Source: Granulosicoccus antarcticus IMCC3135 (lineage in GTDB: Bacteria; Pseudomonadota; Gammaproteobacteria; Granulosicoccales; Granulosicoccaceae). Taken from it: a DNA stretch of 64,000 nt. Where the stretch lies: the NCBI RefSeq assembly GCF_002215215.1, contig NZ_CP018632.1:1134001-1198000 (forward strand), given 5' to 3'. Shown in pieces: positions 23,488 to 33,295 of the stretch. The notes beneath the pieces were generated by a model that worked only from the letters and a program-made list of their open reading frames with translations, searched no databases and was not told where the DNA came from. The number at the start of each line of letters is the position of its first letter. Within the stretch, counting starts at the first letter, position 1. The position numbers and the translations under genes are program-made.

Positions 23488-25824
23488 CTACGCAGACCCG
23501 GTCGGTGACATGCCGTTTTCCCGGGCTTGCACCTGCGTGGCTTCGATGGCGTCAAGTATGGCCTCCGGGGTGGCGGGAGCATTCAGGGGCGGGTTCACGC
23601 GGTAGTCAGCCAGGCTTGCAATAGCGTCACGGATAGCGAAGAAAACGGAGAAAGGCAAGAGCAAGGGCGGTTCGCCCACAGCCTTGGAACGCAGGACCGT
23701 TTTCTCGACGTTCTTATTATCAAACAGGCGGGTCGTAAAGTGATCTGGACAGTCGTTACTTGCCGGTATCTTGTAGGTTGATGGTGCATGCGTTGTCAGC
23801 TTGCCCTTGTCATTCCAGCGCAACTCTTCACTGGTCAGCCAACCCATGCCTTGAATGAAGGCACCTTCTATCTGACCGATGTCGATAGCAGGATTGATGG
23901 GATTGCCGACATCGTGCAGCAGGTCGGCACGCAGTAGTTTCCACTCACCGGTCAGGGTATCAACCAGCACCTCGGATACCGATGCCCCGTAGGCGAAATA
24001 GTAGAAAGGTCTGCCGGTCATGGTGTCCTTGTCCCAATGCAGGTCGGGTGTGGCATAAAAGCCATCAGACCATAGCTGTACTCGGTTCAGATAGGCTTCG
24101 AGCACCAATTGGGTAAAGGGGATCTCGGTGTCGTTTATCCTGACGCAGTCGTTGGCGAAAACCACCTCATCGCTTTGGCCACCATGAACACTGACGATAA
24201 AGTCTGCCAGCCGTGTGCGAATCTTGCGGGCAGCATCTTCAGCAGCCTTGCCATTCAGATCGGTGCCGGTGGAGGCCGCCGTTGCAGAGGTGTTCGCCAC
24301 TTTACTGGTATCCACCGCCGTTGAACGTACATTCGATATGCTGATCCCCAGCTCACCGGCTACCACCTGTGCCACCTTGGTGTTCAGTCCCTGGCCCATC
24401 TCTGTACCACCGTGATTGACCAGTACCGAGCCATCGGTGTACACATGAACAAGGGCACCAGCCTGGTTGAAATGAACTACATTGAAGGAGATGCCAAACT
24501 TGAGTGGTGTCAGCGCGAGGCCTTTCTTGAGTACCGGGCTTGTTGTATTGAATGCCTGACAAGCCTTGCGCCGTGAGGCGTACTCACTACTGGTTTCCAG
24601 CTCGTCGACCAGTTCGTGGATGACATTGTCGACAACTACCTGACCATACGGTGTCGTATTACGATCCTGTGTGCCGTAGAAGTTGGCCTTGCGAACATCC
24701 AGTGGCTCCTTGCCCAGATCGCGTGCAATGTTATCGATGATGTATTCGATGGCAATGGCGCCCTGGGGGCCGCCAAAGCCACGAAAGGCGGTGTTGGATT
24801 GTGTGTTGGTCTTGCCACAGAATGCCTGAATATCCACTTCATCCAGATAATAGGCATTGTCGAAATGACAGACGGCGCGTGTGGCTACCGGTTGTGACAG
24901 GTCGGCGGAGAATCCGGCCTGCGAAATCAGTTCTATGCTGGCAGCCAGAATACGACCGTTGTCGTCATATCCCACGGCATAGTCATAATGAAAGCCGTGG
25001 CGTTTGCCGCTGATCATCATGTCATCATCACGATCAAGGCGCAGTTTGACCGGACGCTTCAATTTGCTTGCACCCAGGGCCGCAACGCAGCAGAACAATG
25101 CTGACTGAGATTCCTTGCCGCCAAACCCACCGCCCATTCGACGCATTTCCACCACGACCTGATGTGAACGCAGCTTGAGCAGTTTGCATAGCAGTGTCTG
25201 CATTTCCGTGGGATGCTGCGTAGAGCAATGCACACGAAAACCGTTGTCCTCGGTTGGCAGGACATACGATATCTGACCTTCCAGATAAAAATGTTCCTGA
25301 CCACCGACATCCATTTTGCCGCGTAGTGAATGCGGTGCATCGGTGATGGTGGCTTGTGCATTACCACGGGCCAGACGCATTGGGGGGACCACGTAGGATT
25401 GCTGCCGGTGCGCCTCTTCAGCTGTCAGGATCGCCGGCAACTCCTCATAGTCGATTGTTGCCTTGCGTGCCGCACGGCGTGCCTGTTCATAGGTTTCTGC
25501 GAAGACGGCGAAAACAGGTTGGCCAATGAATTGGACCAGCCCATCAGCCAGTACCGGGTCATCGTGAATGATCGGGCCGCAATCGTTCTCTCCCGGAATA
25601 TCGGCGGCAGTAAGGACTGCAATGACGCCGGCAGAATCGCGGACAGCTTGCAGATCCATGGACAGGATTCTGGCGTGTGCTCTCTCGCTGGTACCCAGCG
25701 CGGCGTGCACGGTTCCGGCAACTTCGGGAATATCGTCAATATAGGTCGCCTCTCCCGATACATGCAGATGGGCGGATTCGTGTGGCGTTGACAGGCCAGC
25801 GGCTGACGGGGATTGCGGGCTCAT
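23488..25824 (-). CDS. xdhB: Xanthine dehydrogenase, molybdopterin-binding subunit
   Basis: The large catalytic subunit of the two-subunit bacterial xanthine dehydrogenase, which oxidises hypoxanthine and xanthine to urate. It has 778 residues with the aldehyde-oxidase/xanthine-dehydrogenase fold. Visible motifs are GQPVFAVFAE, the molybdopterin loops RMGGGFGGKESQ and AFRGFGGPQG, GTEMGQGLNTK, and AVGEPPLLL carrying the catalytic Glu. The start overlaps the xdhA stop by 4 bp (ATGA). Confidence 0.96.
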   Translation of the reverse strand: MSPQSPSAAGLSTPHESAHLHVSGEATYIDDIPEVAGTVHAALGTSERAHARILSMDLQAVRDSAGVIAVLTAADIPGENDCGPIIHDDPVLADGLVQFIGQPVFAVFAETYEQARRAARKATIDYEELPAILTAEEAHRQQSYVVPPMRLARGNAQATITDAPHSLRGKMDVGGQEHFYLEGQISYVLPTEDNGFRVHCSTQHPTEMQTLLCKLLKLRSHQVVVEMRRMGGGFGGKESQSALFCCVAALGASKLKRPVKLRLDRDDDMMISGKRHGFHYDYAVGYDDNGRILAASIELISQAGFSADLSQPVATRAVCHFDNAYYLDEVDIQAFCGKTNTQSNTAFRGFGGPQGAIAIEYIIDNIARDLGKEPLDVRKANFYGTQDRNTTPYGQVVVDNVIHELVDELETSSEYASRRKACQAFNTTSPVLKKGLALTPLKFGISFNVVHFNQAGALVHVYTDGSVLVNHGGTEMGQGLNTKVAQVVAGELGISISNVRSTAVDTSKVANTSATAASTGTDLNGKAAEDAARKIRTRLADFIVSVHGGQSDEVVFANDCVRINDTEIPFTQLVLEAYLNRVQLWSDGFYATPDLHWDKDTMTGRPFYYFAYGASVSEVLVDTLTGEWKLLRADLLHDVGNPINPAIDIGQIEGAFIQGMGWLTSEELRWNDKGKLTTHAPSTYKIPASNDCPDHFTTRLFDNKNVEKTVLRSKAVGEPPLLLPFSVFFAIRDAIASLADYRVNPPLNAPATPEAILDAIEATQVQARENGMSPTGSA

Positions 25825-27308
25825 ACAGCCTCCTGGGTGCGGGCAAAAACACTGGTCTGATTCTCTGTCAATGGCGCATCGATCCGGGTTTCCAGAAAGA
25901 AGCGCTGCAGCAGGTTGACAGAGGTGCGTGAACGATAGGATGCACTGGCGCGCATATCGCTCATGGGGGCAAAATCTGTCAGTAAGGCAGATTGGGCATT
26001 TGCCAGTGTTGTCGTGTTCCAGTCATGGCCTGTCAGCGCCGCTTCACAGGCTGTGGCGCGACACGCCGTGGCGGCCATGCCACCAAAGGCGAGCCGTGCC
26101 GAAGTAATCTTCGTACCTTCGAGTGTGATGGCGAATGCTGCGCAGACTGCTGAGATATCGGAGTCAAAACGTTTGGAGAGTTTGTAGGTTCTGAACTGTT
26201 GATTTGTGGCGGGCAACGGGATGCTGATGGCCTCGATCAGTTCATCGTCTTGCATCGATTTCTTCATATACCCCACATACAGCTCTTCCAGCGGCAGACT
26301 GCGCTGTGCGTTCTGACTGACCAGATGCACTTGCGCGCCCAGTGCGATCAGCCAGGGCATGGAGTCACCGATAGGCGAGCCGTTGGCCACATTGCCGCCC
26401 AAGGTGCCTGAATTGCGCACCGGCACCGAAGCAAAACGCTTCCACATCTCATGCATCTGTGGGTAATGTCGCGTCACTTCTGCGTAAGCATCAGTCAGGG
26501 AGACGCCGGCGCCAATACGAATATCATTCGAACCTGTCTCAAGCTTGTTGAGTTCAGTGACATCGCCAAGATAGATGATATCGCCCAGCGGACGGAACAG
26601 CTTGTTGACCCACAGCCCGACATCCGTGCCGCCAGCCAGCAGGGTCGCGGCAGGTTTACTGGCGCGCAGGGTACAGGCTTGTTGAAGTGTGCGAGGGGCA
26701 TCGTAGCTGTGTTCATCGTGCATCAGGTGAACAGCGTCCGCACTGACATTCTCACGCAAGGTCTCGGTCACACTCTGTCGTGGAAAGTTGACGCGAGGCA
26801 TCTGGAACATCTTGCTGCCAGCATCGAGGATGGGCTTGTAGCCAGTACAGCGACAAAGATTGCCGGACAGGTGGTCAGCCAGTTCCTGTCGGCCCGGAGC
26901 TGTCTCCTGATTCTCGTACTCGTTGTACTTGTCCCACAGTGACATGACAAAACCTGGTGTGCAAAAGCCGCACTGTGAGCCATGACAGTCGACCATGGCC
27001 TGCTGGGCCGGGTGTAGATCTCCATTATTCTGTCGAAGATACTCGACGGTAAACAAAGCCTTGCCATGCAGCGTTGGCAGAAACAGAATGCAGGCGTTGA
27101 CGGTGCGTGTCTGCAGCTGGTTGTCGACAAGTTCGCCGATGACGACGGTACAGGCACCGCAGTCACCTTCTGCGCAGCCTTCCTTGGTGCCAACATTGCC
27201 GCTGTCTTCGCGCAGGAAGCTCAGTACAGATCGAGTCGGGTTCGGGTTCTCGACGACTACGGGTTCGCCATTGAGCAGAAACGAAATAGAGTGTTTGTTC
27301 ATTGCCAT
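25821..27308 (-). CDS. xdhA: Xanthine dehydrogenase, 2Fe-2S / FAD subunit
   Basis: Electron-transfer subunit. The N-terminal ferredoxin-like domain has CAEGDCGACTVV, the helical domain has CGFCTPGFVMS and LCRCTGYKPI, and the FAD-binding domain has LLAGGTDVGLWV and GGNVANGSPIGDS. ATG at 27308 (gagg five bases upstream) is preferred; ATG 27302 and upstream starts at 27338 or 27353 are possible. Length is about 495 residues. The gene follows the LysR-type regulator by about 110 bp, which may hold a promoter. Confidence 0.95.
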   Translation of the reverse strand: MAMNKHSISFLLNGEPVVVENPNPTRSVLSFLREDSGNVGTKEGCAEGDCGACTVVIGELVDNQLQTRTVNACILFLPTLHGKALFTVEYLRQNNGDLHPAQQAMVDCHGSQCGFCTPGFVMSLWDKYNEYENQETAPGRQELADHLSGNLCRCTGYKPILDAGSKMFQMPRVNFPRQSVTETLRENVSADAVHLMHDEHSYDAPRTLQQACTLRASKPAATLLAGGTDVGLWVNKLFRPLGDIIYLGDVTELNKLETGSNDIRIGAGVSLTDAYAEVTRHYPQMHEMWKRFASVPVRNSGTLGGNVANGSPIGDSMPWLIALGAQVHLVSQNAQRSLPLEELYVGYMKKSMQDDELIEAISIPLPATNQQFRTYKLSKRFDSDISAVCAAFAITLEGTKITSARLAFGGMAATACRATACEAALTGHDWNTTTLANAQSALLTDFAPMSDMRASASYRSRTSVNLLQRFFLETRIDAPLTENQTSVFARTQEAV

Positions 27309-27420
27309 ATCAGCCTCGGAAACGATAGCGATATTCATGATGATGCCCGGCATCGAGCCGTTCCAACATGAACATTCTGGCGTCGTGCTGTTGCACGGAG
27401 CACCGTAGAGTTGTTATTCA

Positions 27421-28329
27421 TCACGCCCATTCATCAGCATAGCTGCCCAGCCGGTCCAGCAACAGTGTTAGCAGAAACTGGAAGACGTCGGATTTGCGAT
27501 GACTGGTGGATACGCACAGACACAGCTGCTGGTGCAGTGGTTCTGGATTGCACAGAGGGATCATGACCAGCTCTCCTGTCTGCAGCCGTTTTTCGATACC
27601 GACCGGGGTCTGAAAGCCGATGCCCATTTGCTGGTTGATCATGGTATGTAGAAATTCAACTGAATTGGAGGTCGTCAGTACGTTGGGTTCGATGCTCAGT
27701 TGCTGCAGCATTTCATCCAGAATTCGTCGCAGTGGCCAGGACTGGTCCGGCAGTATCAGGGGATACTCGGCGCATTCCATGATGGACAACTGTTTGCGTT
27801 TTGCAAAAGGATGAGCCTGGCTGACGATGGCACCGACCGGCAGTTGCCGACGCATGAGCATGTCTGTACCGGCATTCGGTTCTGCATCGAAAATGATGGC
27901 CACATCGGCTGCGTGTTCATGCAGTAGGCGGTTCAGGTCGTGGCCACCGGCGGCCTTGAACGAGGAGCCGGCTTGTGGGTAGCTGGCATGAAGTTGTACC
28001 AGAACCGGTGGTAGAAACTCGGCAATGACCGACTCCTGACCCGCAATGGTCAGCGGTGCACGAGTTTGTCCGGCCAGTGTGGCAATTTCATCGAGGCAGC
28101 GATCTGCCTCAGAGAGTGTGCGATTTACATGCTCTGCCAGTATCCGACCGGCCGGTGACAAGGTCATGCCACTGGCTGTACGGTGAAACAGGCTGATCCC
28201 CAGCTCTTCCTCGACTTTGAGAATCTGCCTGTTAACCGCTGATGAAGATATATGCAGATGCCTGGCTGCCATGCGCACCGATCCGCAATTGGCTACTTCA
28301 CGGAAGTATTTGAGAAACGGTGCGTGCAT
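27421..28329 (-). CDS. LysR-family transcriptional regulator of the purine operon
   Basis: A 302-residue LysR-type regulator: N-terminal winged helix-turn-helix (GSVRMAARHLHISSSAVNRQILKVEEELG) written here as two parts, GSVRMAARHLHISSSAV and NRQILKVEEELG, then the linker helix and a C-terminal periplasmic-binding-like effector domain (from about residue 90). It lies between the permease (15 bp upstream) and xdhA on the same strand, so it may be co-transcribed with the genes it controls, an arrangement less common than the divergent one. Purine or urate as effector is inferred from context only. Confidence 0.88.
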   Translation of the reverse strand: MHAPFLKYFREVANCGSVRMAARHLHISSSAVNRQILKVEEELGISLFHRTASGMTLSPAGRILAEHVNRTLSEADRCLDEIATLAGQTRAPLTIAGQESVIAEFLPPVLVQLHASYPQAGSSFKAAGGHDLNRLLHEHAADVAIIFDAEPNAGTDMLMRRQLPVGAIVSQAHPFAKRKQLSIMECAEYPLILPDQSWPLRRILDEMLQQLSIEPNVLTTSNSVEFLHTMINQQMGIGFQTPVGIEKRLQTGELVMIPLCNPEPLHQQLCLCVSTSHRKSDVFQFLLTLLLDRLGSYADEWA

Positions 28330-28344
28330 GGGTATCGACAGGTT

Positions 28345-29952
28345 CTAGGAGCCTTGGGTATCGGTAATGTTCGAAGCATTGCTGGCATCCCCAGACTGCA
28401 GTCTATCGTCAAGTTCCGTCAACTCTGATTCTTCTCGTTCCAGAGGGTAGCGTGAGGCCAGCCAGAGAACGGCAGCCAGAATCACATAGCCCCAGGCAAT
28501 CGGGTTGTCCAGTACTGGCCAATGCAGGGCGGAATCGTGAATGATGCCGAAGGATGTCATGACGGCTGCAATGATTGCCACGATCTGCGCCTGGCGGACC
28601 TTGCCGTCAACCAGGAATGCCGTAAATGCTCCCCAAAGCATGCCACTGACGATGGCGCCATTGGCCAGAGCCGACTGGCCGACGACATGTGCTCCCTGCG
28701 TCATCATGGCACCCACGAAGGATTCATCCAGCAGGTTGGGAACGTTTTCCAGTCCCATGTCGCGTAGCGCATTGGCAACCGAACCCCATTTCACCACGAT
28801 GATGCTGGAGACATGTGGAATAAAGGCAATGGCGATGGCGATGTGATGCTTCGGTTCACACGATCGAAACGACTCGGCAATGATGGAAATACCCACGAAG
28901 ACCAGAATAGGTGCGACGGCTGCAGGTGGGATGAGATTACCGAGAAAAGCGACCAGGCCGAACAACGCGCCAACCATGAAGACAATGCCGACACCCAGCG
29001 CATAGCCTGAGCGTGCCTTCATGCGTTTGTAGGCAGGGTGGCCGATGTAGACCGTCGTGGGGAAGGGCGAGCCGAACAGGCCGCCCACCATGGTGCCGAT
29101 ACCATCCGTCAATTGGCAGACTCCTACCGGGTACTTGTCGCCGGCAGCTTCTGCCGATTCGACATTGTTCATGGTTTCGATAAAGTTGTAGATCTGTACC
29201 GGAATTAGTATGGCGAATAGTTCCGGGTTGGCCAGCAGGTAGTTAACCCCCACCATCAGATCACCGACATAGGGGACGGGGATGTAGATTCCGACGCCAT
29301 CAAAGCTGAATGTGGATTCTCCGATGGCCAATGCGACAACCGTGGCGGCGATGAGCGCGGCAAGGCCTGATGGCAAGCCGAATGGCAGTTTGAAACGCCC
29401 GACCATGCCCCACAGAACCAAGGCTAAGGAGGTGAAGCCAACCAGTGGACTTTCATAGATGCGTGCCATGGCCACGGTGGCTATAAAGACCAGAGAGATG
29501 CCGGACAAAGTGCCGAGCATGCCGGCGCGTGGTGTCACGCGTTGCAGCCAGGGGCCGATTGCAGCTCCGGATATCTCTACCAGACCACCGATGACGCCAG
29601 CAGCGATACCTACCTGCCAGGCCAGCAAGGGATCATTGGTGCTCCAGTAAATAGGGCCGATGACAGCAAACAGATAGACAAACATCACGGGTGTACTGAT
29701 GCCGTAGGGCAGGGCCGTGACATCGGTGCGGTTCTCGCGCTTGGCCAGTCGCTGTGCCATCCAGACGTAAACACCGATACCGATCATGATCGAGATGGCA
29801 GCTCCGGGGAGGATGCGACCAAAGACAATGTCATTCGGCATGTTGAAGACAAATCGACAGACGCCGGAAATGATCAGCAGATTAGCCAACGTGTCCGCGA
29901 ATAGCGCCCAGAAGCCATTCAGATCGTTCTTGGAAAAAATCGGATAGTGCAT
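28345..29952 (-). CDS. NCS2-type purine permease (putative xanthine/guanine/hypoxanthine uptake)
   Basis: A polytopic inner-membrane protein of 535 residues, with roughly 12-14 hydrophobic segments. It resembles the nucleobase-ascorbate (NCS2) superfamily: the TALPYGISTPVMF stretch parallels the NCS2 substrate loop, followed by GIAAGVIGGLVEISGA, NNVESAEAAGD and GSPFPTTVYIGHPAYKRM. The last of these recalls AzgA-type transporters. It is not a canonical XanQ or UraA relative. The C-terminus has an acidic cytoplasmic tail. As first gene of a run with xdhABC and guaD, it probably imports purine bases. Confidence 0.8.
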   Translation of the reverse strand: MHYPIFSKNDLNGFWALFADTLANLLIISGVCRFVFNMPNDIVFGRILPGAAISIMIGIGVYVWMAQRLAKRENRTDVTALPYGISTPVMFVYLFAVIGPIYWSTNDPLLAWQVGIAAGVIGGLVEISGAAIGPWLQRVTPRAGMLGTLSGISLVFIATVAMARIYESPLVGFTSLALVLWGMVGRFKLPFGLPSGLAALIAATVVALAIGESTFSFDGVGIYIPVPYVGDLMVGVNYLLANPELFAILIPVQIYNFIETMNNVESAEAAGDKYPVGVCQLTDGIGTMVGGLFGSPFPTTVYIGHPAYKRMKARSGYALGVGIVFMVGALFGLVAFLGNLIPPAAVAPILVFVGISIIAESFRSCEPKHHIAIAIAFIPHVSSIIVVKWGSVANALRDMGLENVPNLLDESFVGAMMTQGAHVVGQSALANGAIVSGMLWGAFTAFLVDGKVRQAQIVAIIAAVMTSFGIIHDSALHWPVLDNPIAWGYVILAAVLWLASRYPLEREESELTELDDRLQSGDASNASNITDTQGS

Positions 29953-30261
29953 TTTGTCTCAATCCTCTTTTCATGTCGGTACGGTTACCCGCTGGGAAGA
30001 ACGACAGCAGCAACGCCGTTGGTAGCGATCAATATCCTGCTCAGAACCAGTATCAAGAATTTCAATGGCTCACTTGTGAGTGCCAAGCAATTCTTCTATG
30101 CCAATGAGCATTCATGCAGACTAGAGGAAATAACCTGTCAGGTGATAGCAGAATTATTAGACAGGGTGATGCCGTTTCGGCATCGCTATGATTTGTGATG
30201 AGCACCCTGAGATGCTTGCTGGTCAGCGTCTGAAGCATTGTCTATCGATGCAGACAATCGA
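29953..30261. other. Intergenic region upstream of the purine permease
   Basis: 309 bp between two minus-strand genes, with no credible coding frame. It should contain the promoter of the purine operon, but no convincing -35/-10 pair was found. A short stem GATGCC/GGCATC lies near 30168-30184, and a 7-bp stem is at 30237-30258 (listed separately). Confidence 0.45.
30237..30258 (-). other. Hairpin just after the SLC13-type transporter gene
   Basis: attgtct (30237-30243) and agacaat (30252-30258) pair perfectly over an 8-nt loop, four bases after the minus-strand stop at 30262. There is no U-tract, so it is at most a weak or factor-assisted terminator. Confidence 0.35.
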
Positions 30262-32118
30262 CTACATGACCAAATTAAGCATCAGTAGGCTGACAACCAG
30301 GAACAGTAAGGTCATGACGCCGCCGGCGCGCATGAAGTCTGCAACCTGGTAGCCGCCGGGTCCCATCAGCAGTGCATTGACTTGATGGGTGGGAATCAGA
30401 AATGAGTTGGAGGTCGAGATGGCGACCGTCATGGCGAAAAGGGCCGGATCAGCGTTGACGGCAACGGCGATATTCACAGCCAGAGGCACCAGTAATACCG
30501 TGGCGCCAATGTTCGACATGACCAGGGTAAAGAATGTGGCCAGTAACGCGATGACGATTTGCAGAACCCAGTTGGGCACTTCCCCCACCAGAGCGAGAAT
30601 TTCCTGTGCAATCCAGGCAGCGGTTCCGGACTGATCAACGGCAATACCCATTGGAATGAGGCTGGCAAGTAGAAAAACGGTCTGCCAGCTGACGGCCGCA
30701 TAGGCCTCGTCCATGGTCAGAACACCTGACAGGACCATACCCATGGCGCCGGTGAGCAAGGAGATGGACAGGCTGTCTGTGATCAGGAACATGAGCAGGC
30801 CCAAAGCGAAAAAGAAGGCAGCTTCCTTGACCTTGTTGGTTCTCAGATCCTCATATTTGACGTCTGTTGCCACAACGACATCGCGGTTGCGGGTCAGTGC
30901 TTTCAGATCTTTCCAGCTGGCATGGACCACCAGTGTGTCGCCAGCCTGCAGTTGCTGGTTACGAAAGTTGCCGCGAATGATATTTTCCGTGCGATAGATT
31001 TGCAGGATGTTGGTACCAAAATTCCGGCGTGGCTTGATGTCACCGATGCGCTGACCGATCAGGCTGGAGCCCGGTGGGATAACGATTTCGGCAATGCCGC
31101 CATGCTGAGCATTCAGTACATCGGCAAAACGATCGGGTTCACCCAGTACTTCCCAATGGTTCTCAGCGCAATATTGCTCGATTTTCTGACGATCACCCAT
31201 CAGTCCCAGGTGGGTATTCAGCCAGATCAGTTCGTCCCTGTCGGGAGGGATCTTCACCACATCACCGCTGTACAGAGCCAGCATCACCGGTGTATTGGCG
31301 GTGCTGTCTTCGACCTGGTGAATCGACATGCCAACCTGGGGGCTGTCGTCGGTCACACGAATTTCTACTAATTCGCCCTTGAGGCCATAGAGATTCTCGA
31401 AGTAATCTGCGGCCCGCGAGGTTCGGTTAGAGGTGCTTGCGCTGTTGGCGGGCAGTACGAAGCGGCCAGCCAATACGAAATAGACAACGCCAGCAACAAC
31501 CAGAGCGAGCCCGATTGGTGTGACTGAGAACAGGCCGAAGGTGTCCATTTGCTGGCTTTCAGGCAGCATTTTATTTGACGATATCAGCAGGTCGTTGAGC
31601 AGTATCAGGGGGCTGGAGCCAATCATGGTCACGGTGCCGCCCAGAATGGCGCAAAAACCCATGGGCATCAGCAAGCGTGAGATAGGGATCTGGGTGCGGG
31701 CACTGATGCGCGACACCACAGGCAGAAAAAGTGCGGCGGCACCGATGTTCTGCATGAAGCTGGAAATCAGGGCGACTGTGCAGGAAATCAGCGGGATGAT
31801 GCGCTGCTCGGTTTTGCCACCTTTTTGCAAGATCAGATTGGCCAGCTGGCCCATCAGGCCCGTCTTGTCCAGACCTGCTCCAATGATCATGACGGCAATA
31901 ACCGAGATGACCGCGTTGCTGGAAAACCCCGAAAACAGTTCGTTACTCGAAATCACGGGTTCGATTCCGGGTAGCAAGGTAGTCAGGCCCAGCAGCACCA
32001 TCATACAGATGGCGGCGACATCGACGCGCAGTAGCTCAAAGGCAAACAGGATGACGGTGAGGGTCAGCAAGCCCATGACCAGCAGCATTTCGATGCTGAG
32101 TGAGAGCTCCTGAACCAT
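30262..32118 (-). CDS. SLC13/DASS-type anion transporter with TrkA-C (RCK_C) domains
   Basis: A 618-residue transporter with two membrane halves (about 10-220 and 415-618) flanking a cytoplasmic region with two RCK_C/TrkA-C-like domains. Hallmarks are the SSNAVISVIAVMIIGAGL helix, SSFMQNIGAAALFLPV, GGTVTMIGSSPLILLND in the first half and the repeat-related MSNIGATVLLVPLAVN and TSNSFLIPTHQVNALLMGPG in the second. The TrkA-C parts are visible around GSSLIGQRIGDIKPR and AGDTLVVHASWKDL. Members move sulfate, dicarboxylates or other anions with sodium; the substrate cannot be set here. It lies 90 bp downstream of trmB. Confidence 0.87.
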   Translation of the reverse strand: MVQELSLSIEMLLVMGLLTLTVILFAFELLRVDVAAICMMVLLGLTTLLPGIEPVISSNELFSGFSSNAVISVIAVMIIGAGLDKTGLMGQLANLILQKGGKTEQRIIPLISCTVALISSFMQNIGAAALFLPVVSRISARTQIPISRLLMPMGFCAILGGTVTMIGSSPLILLNDLLISSNKMLPESQQMDTFGLFSVTPIGLALVVAGVVYFVLAGRFVLPANSASTSNRTSRAADYFENLYGLKGELVEIRVTDDSPQVGMSIHQVEDSTANTPVMLALYSGDVVKIPPDRDELIWLNTHLGLMGDRQKIEQYCAENHWEVLGEPDRFADVLNAQHGGIAEIVIPPGSSLIGQRIGDIKPRRNFGTNILQIYRTENIIRGNFRNQQLQAGDTLVVHASWKDLKALTRNRDVVVATDVKYEDLRTNKVKEAAFFFALGLLMFLITDSLSISLLTGAMGMVLSGVLTMDEAYAAVSWQTVFLLASLIPMGIAVDQSGTAAWIAQEILALVGEVPNWVLQIVIALLATFFTLVMSNIGATVLLVPLAVNIAVAVNADPALFAMTVAISTSNSFLIPTHQVNALLMGPGGYQVADFMRAGGVMTLLFLVVSLLMLNLVM

Positions 32119-32208
32119 ACTGCTAGTCTGGATTGTGCCAGACAGGGATCTGCGTAGCCGAGAAGTGTCTGCTGTGCAGGTTCCCGGCTGACGCCGATGT
32201 CGTGGACA

Positions 32209-32919
32209 TCAGCGGCGTGTATAAAGCAGGTCAGTCACCGAGTGGCCGAGACGATACCCACGGCGTTCAAAACGGGTCACGGGTCGCCATTCTGGACGCT
32301 CAGAAGGTTTGCCGGGACCTGTCGAATTGATAAATCGGTCATCTTGTTCCAGCAGATCAATCATCCATTCGCCGTATTCCGCCCAATCTGTGGCGCAATG
32401 CAAAGTGCCACCTGTTTTCAAGGTGCGTGCTACCGCATTCAGAAAATCGGTTTGTACGATACGACGTTTGTGATGGCGTTTTTTATGCCAAGGATCAGGG
32501 AATAACAACAGCACCTTGTCCAGACTGGCTGGCGGTAGCATGTTCTCCATGATTTCCATGGCATCGTGCTGAACCAGGCGAACATTGGCAAGCTCGTTGG
32601 ATTCAACCCCTATCAGGGCGTGACCGATACCGGACTCGTGTACTTCGGCGCCGATGACATTCACCTCAGCATGGCTGTTTGCCATATGCAGGAGGGAGTC
32701 GCCGTTGCCGAAACCAATTTCCAGCCAGGTAGGTGCCTCTCGCCCGAATGCTGCGACAAGATCAATAGGGTCGTCAGAGTAGGGGAGGCCAAATTTGGGA
32801 AGCAGACGCTCAAGGGCGTCTGTTTGTGCAGCTGTGGTACGTCCATTACGTACCACGAAGCTGCGGATGGAGCGGCGTGTCAGCCGCCCCGCAGGCGTAG
32901 TTTCCTTGTCAGCCTGCAT
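32209..32919 (-). CDS. trmB: tRNA (guanine-N7-)-methyltransferase
   Basis: SAM-dependent enzyme that makes m7G46 in the variable loop of tRNAs. It has 236 residues with the TrmB features: SAM loop LEIGFGNGDSLLHMA, the VRLVQHDAMEIM acidic loop, the signature LLLFPDPWHKKRHHKRR, and GGTLHCATDWAEYGEWM. N-terminal 30 residues are basic and Thr/Arg-rich, as in other proteobacterial TrmB. Start at 32919; the RRM gene ends 24 bp upstream. Confidence 0.95.
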   Translation of the reverse strand: MQADKETTPAGRLTRRSIRSFVVRNGRTTAAQTDALERLLPKFGLPYSDDPIDLVAAFGREAPTWLEIGFGNGDSLLHMANSHAEVNVIGAEVHESGIGHALIGVESNELANVRLVQHDAMEIMENMLPPASLDKVLLLFPDPWHKKRHHKRRIVQTDFLNAVARTLKTGGTLHCATDWAEYGEWMIDLLEQDDRFINSTGPGKPSERPEWRPVTRFERRGYRLGHSVTDLLYTRR

Positions 32920-32943
32920 TGCTGTCTCAGTAACGGGCTTCAG

Positions 32944-33213
32944 TTACCGACGACCTCCACGCTTGCCGCCCTTACGCGGCTCTTCGAACTGGACCTTGAG
33001 AGACTTGTCGCCCATGATCTTGCCGTTCAGACCAGCGATGGCAGCACGTGCCTCGTGACCTTCCATTTCGATGAAGCCGAAGCCTTTACATTTGCCAGTA
33101 AATACGTCGGAAGCGAGCTTGATGGAGCGCACCTTTCCGTATTCAGTGAACATTTCGGTAACCGTCTCTTCCGTAGATTCAAGCGGTAGTCCGCCAACAA
33201 ACATCTTTTTCAC
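32944..33213 (-). CDS. Small RNA-binding protein with one RRM domain
   Basis: 89 residues, essentially a single RRM: RNP2 KMFVGGLP at the start, RNP1 KCKGFGFIEM in the middle, and a basic RGG-like tail (KGGKRGGRR). GTG at 33213 is preferred, with gagg seven bases upstream; an ATG lies three codons inside. Such small RRM proteins (Rbp-type) are widespread in cyanobacteria and marine proteobacteria and often respond to cold or stress. A leader of about 220 bp with repeats precedes it. Its RNA targets are unknown. Confidence 0.92.
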   Translation of the reverse strand: MKKMFVGGLPLESTEETVTEMFTEYGKVRSIKLASDVFTGKCKGFGFIEMEGHEARAAIAGLNGKIMGDKSLKVQFEEPRKGGKRGGRR

Positions 33214-33277
33214 GTAAAAACCTCGTAGTTCAAAGTTCGATAACCGCTGGCGGCCAATACATTGCCGTACCAGCCCT

Positions 33278-33295
33278 CATGAGTGATCATGAGTT
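33278..33295. repeat. Direct repeat of TCATGAGT upstream of the RRM gene
   Basis: TCATGAGT occurs at 33278-33285 and 33288-33295, 10 bp apart (one helical turn), about 65-82 bp before the GTG start. Each copy contains the palindrome TCATGA. This is a possible operator or leader element; function is inferred from spacing alone. Confidence 0.35.

Noticed and set aside
32566..33189. 207-codon plus-strand frame across trmB and the RRM gene
   Set aside because: It spans two well-identified minus-strand genes and has no motif of its own.
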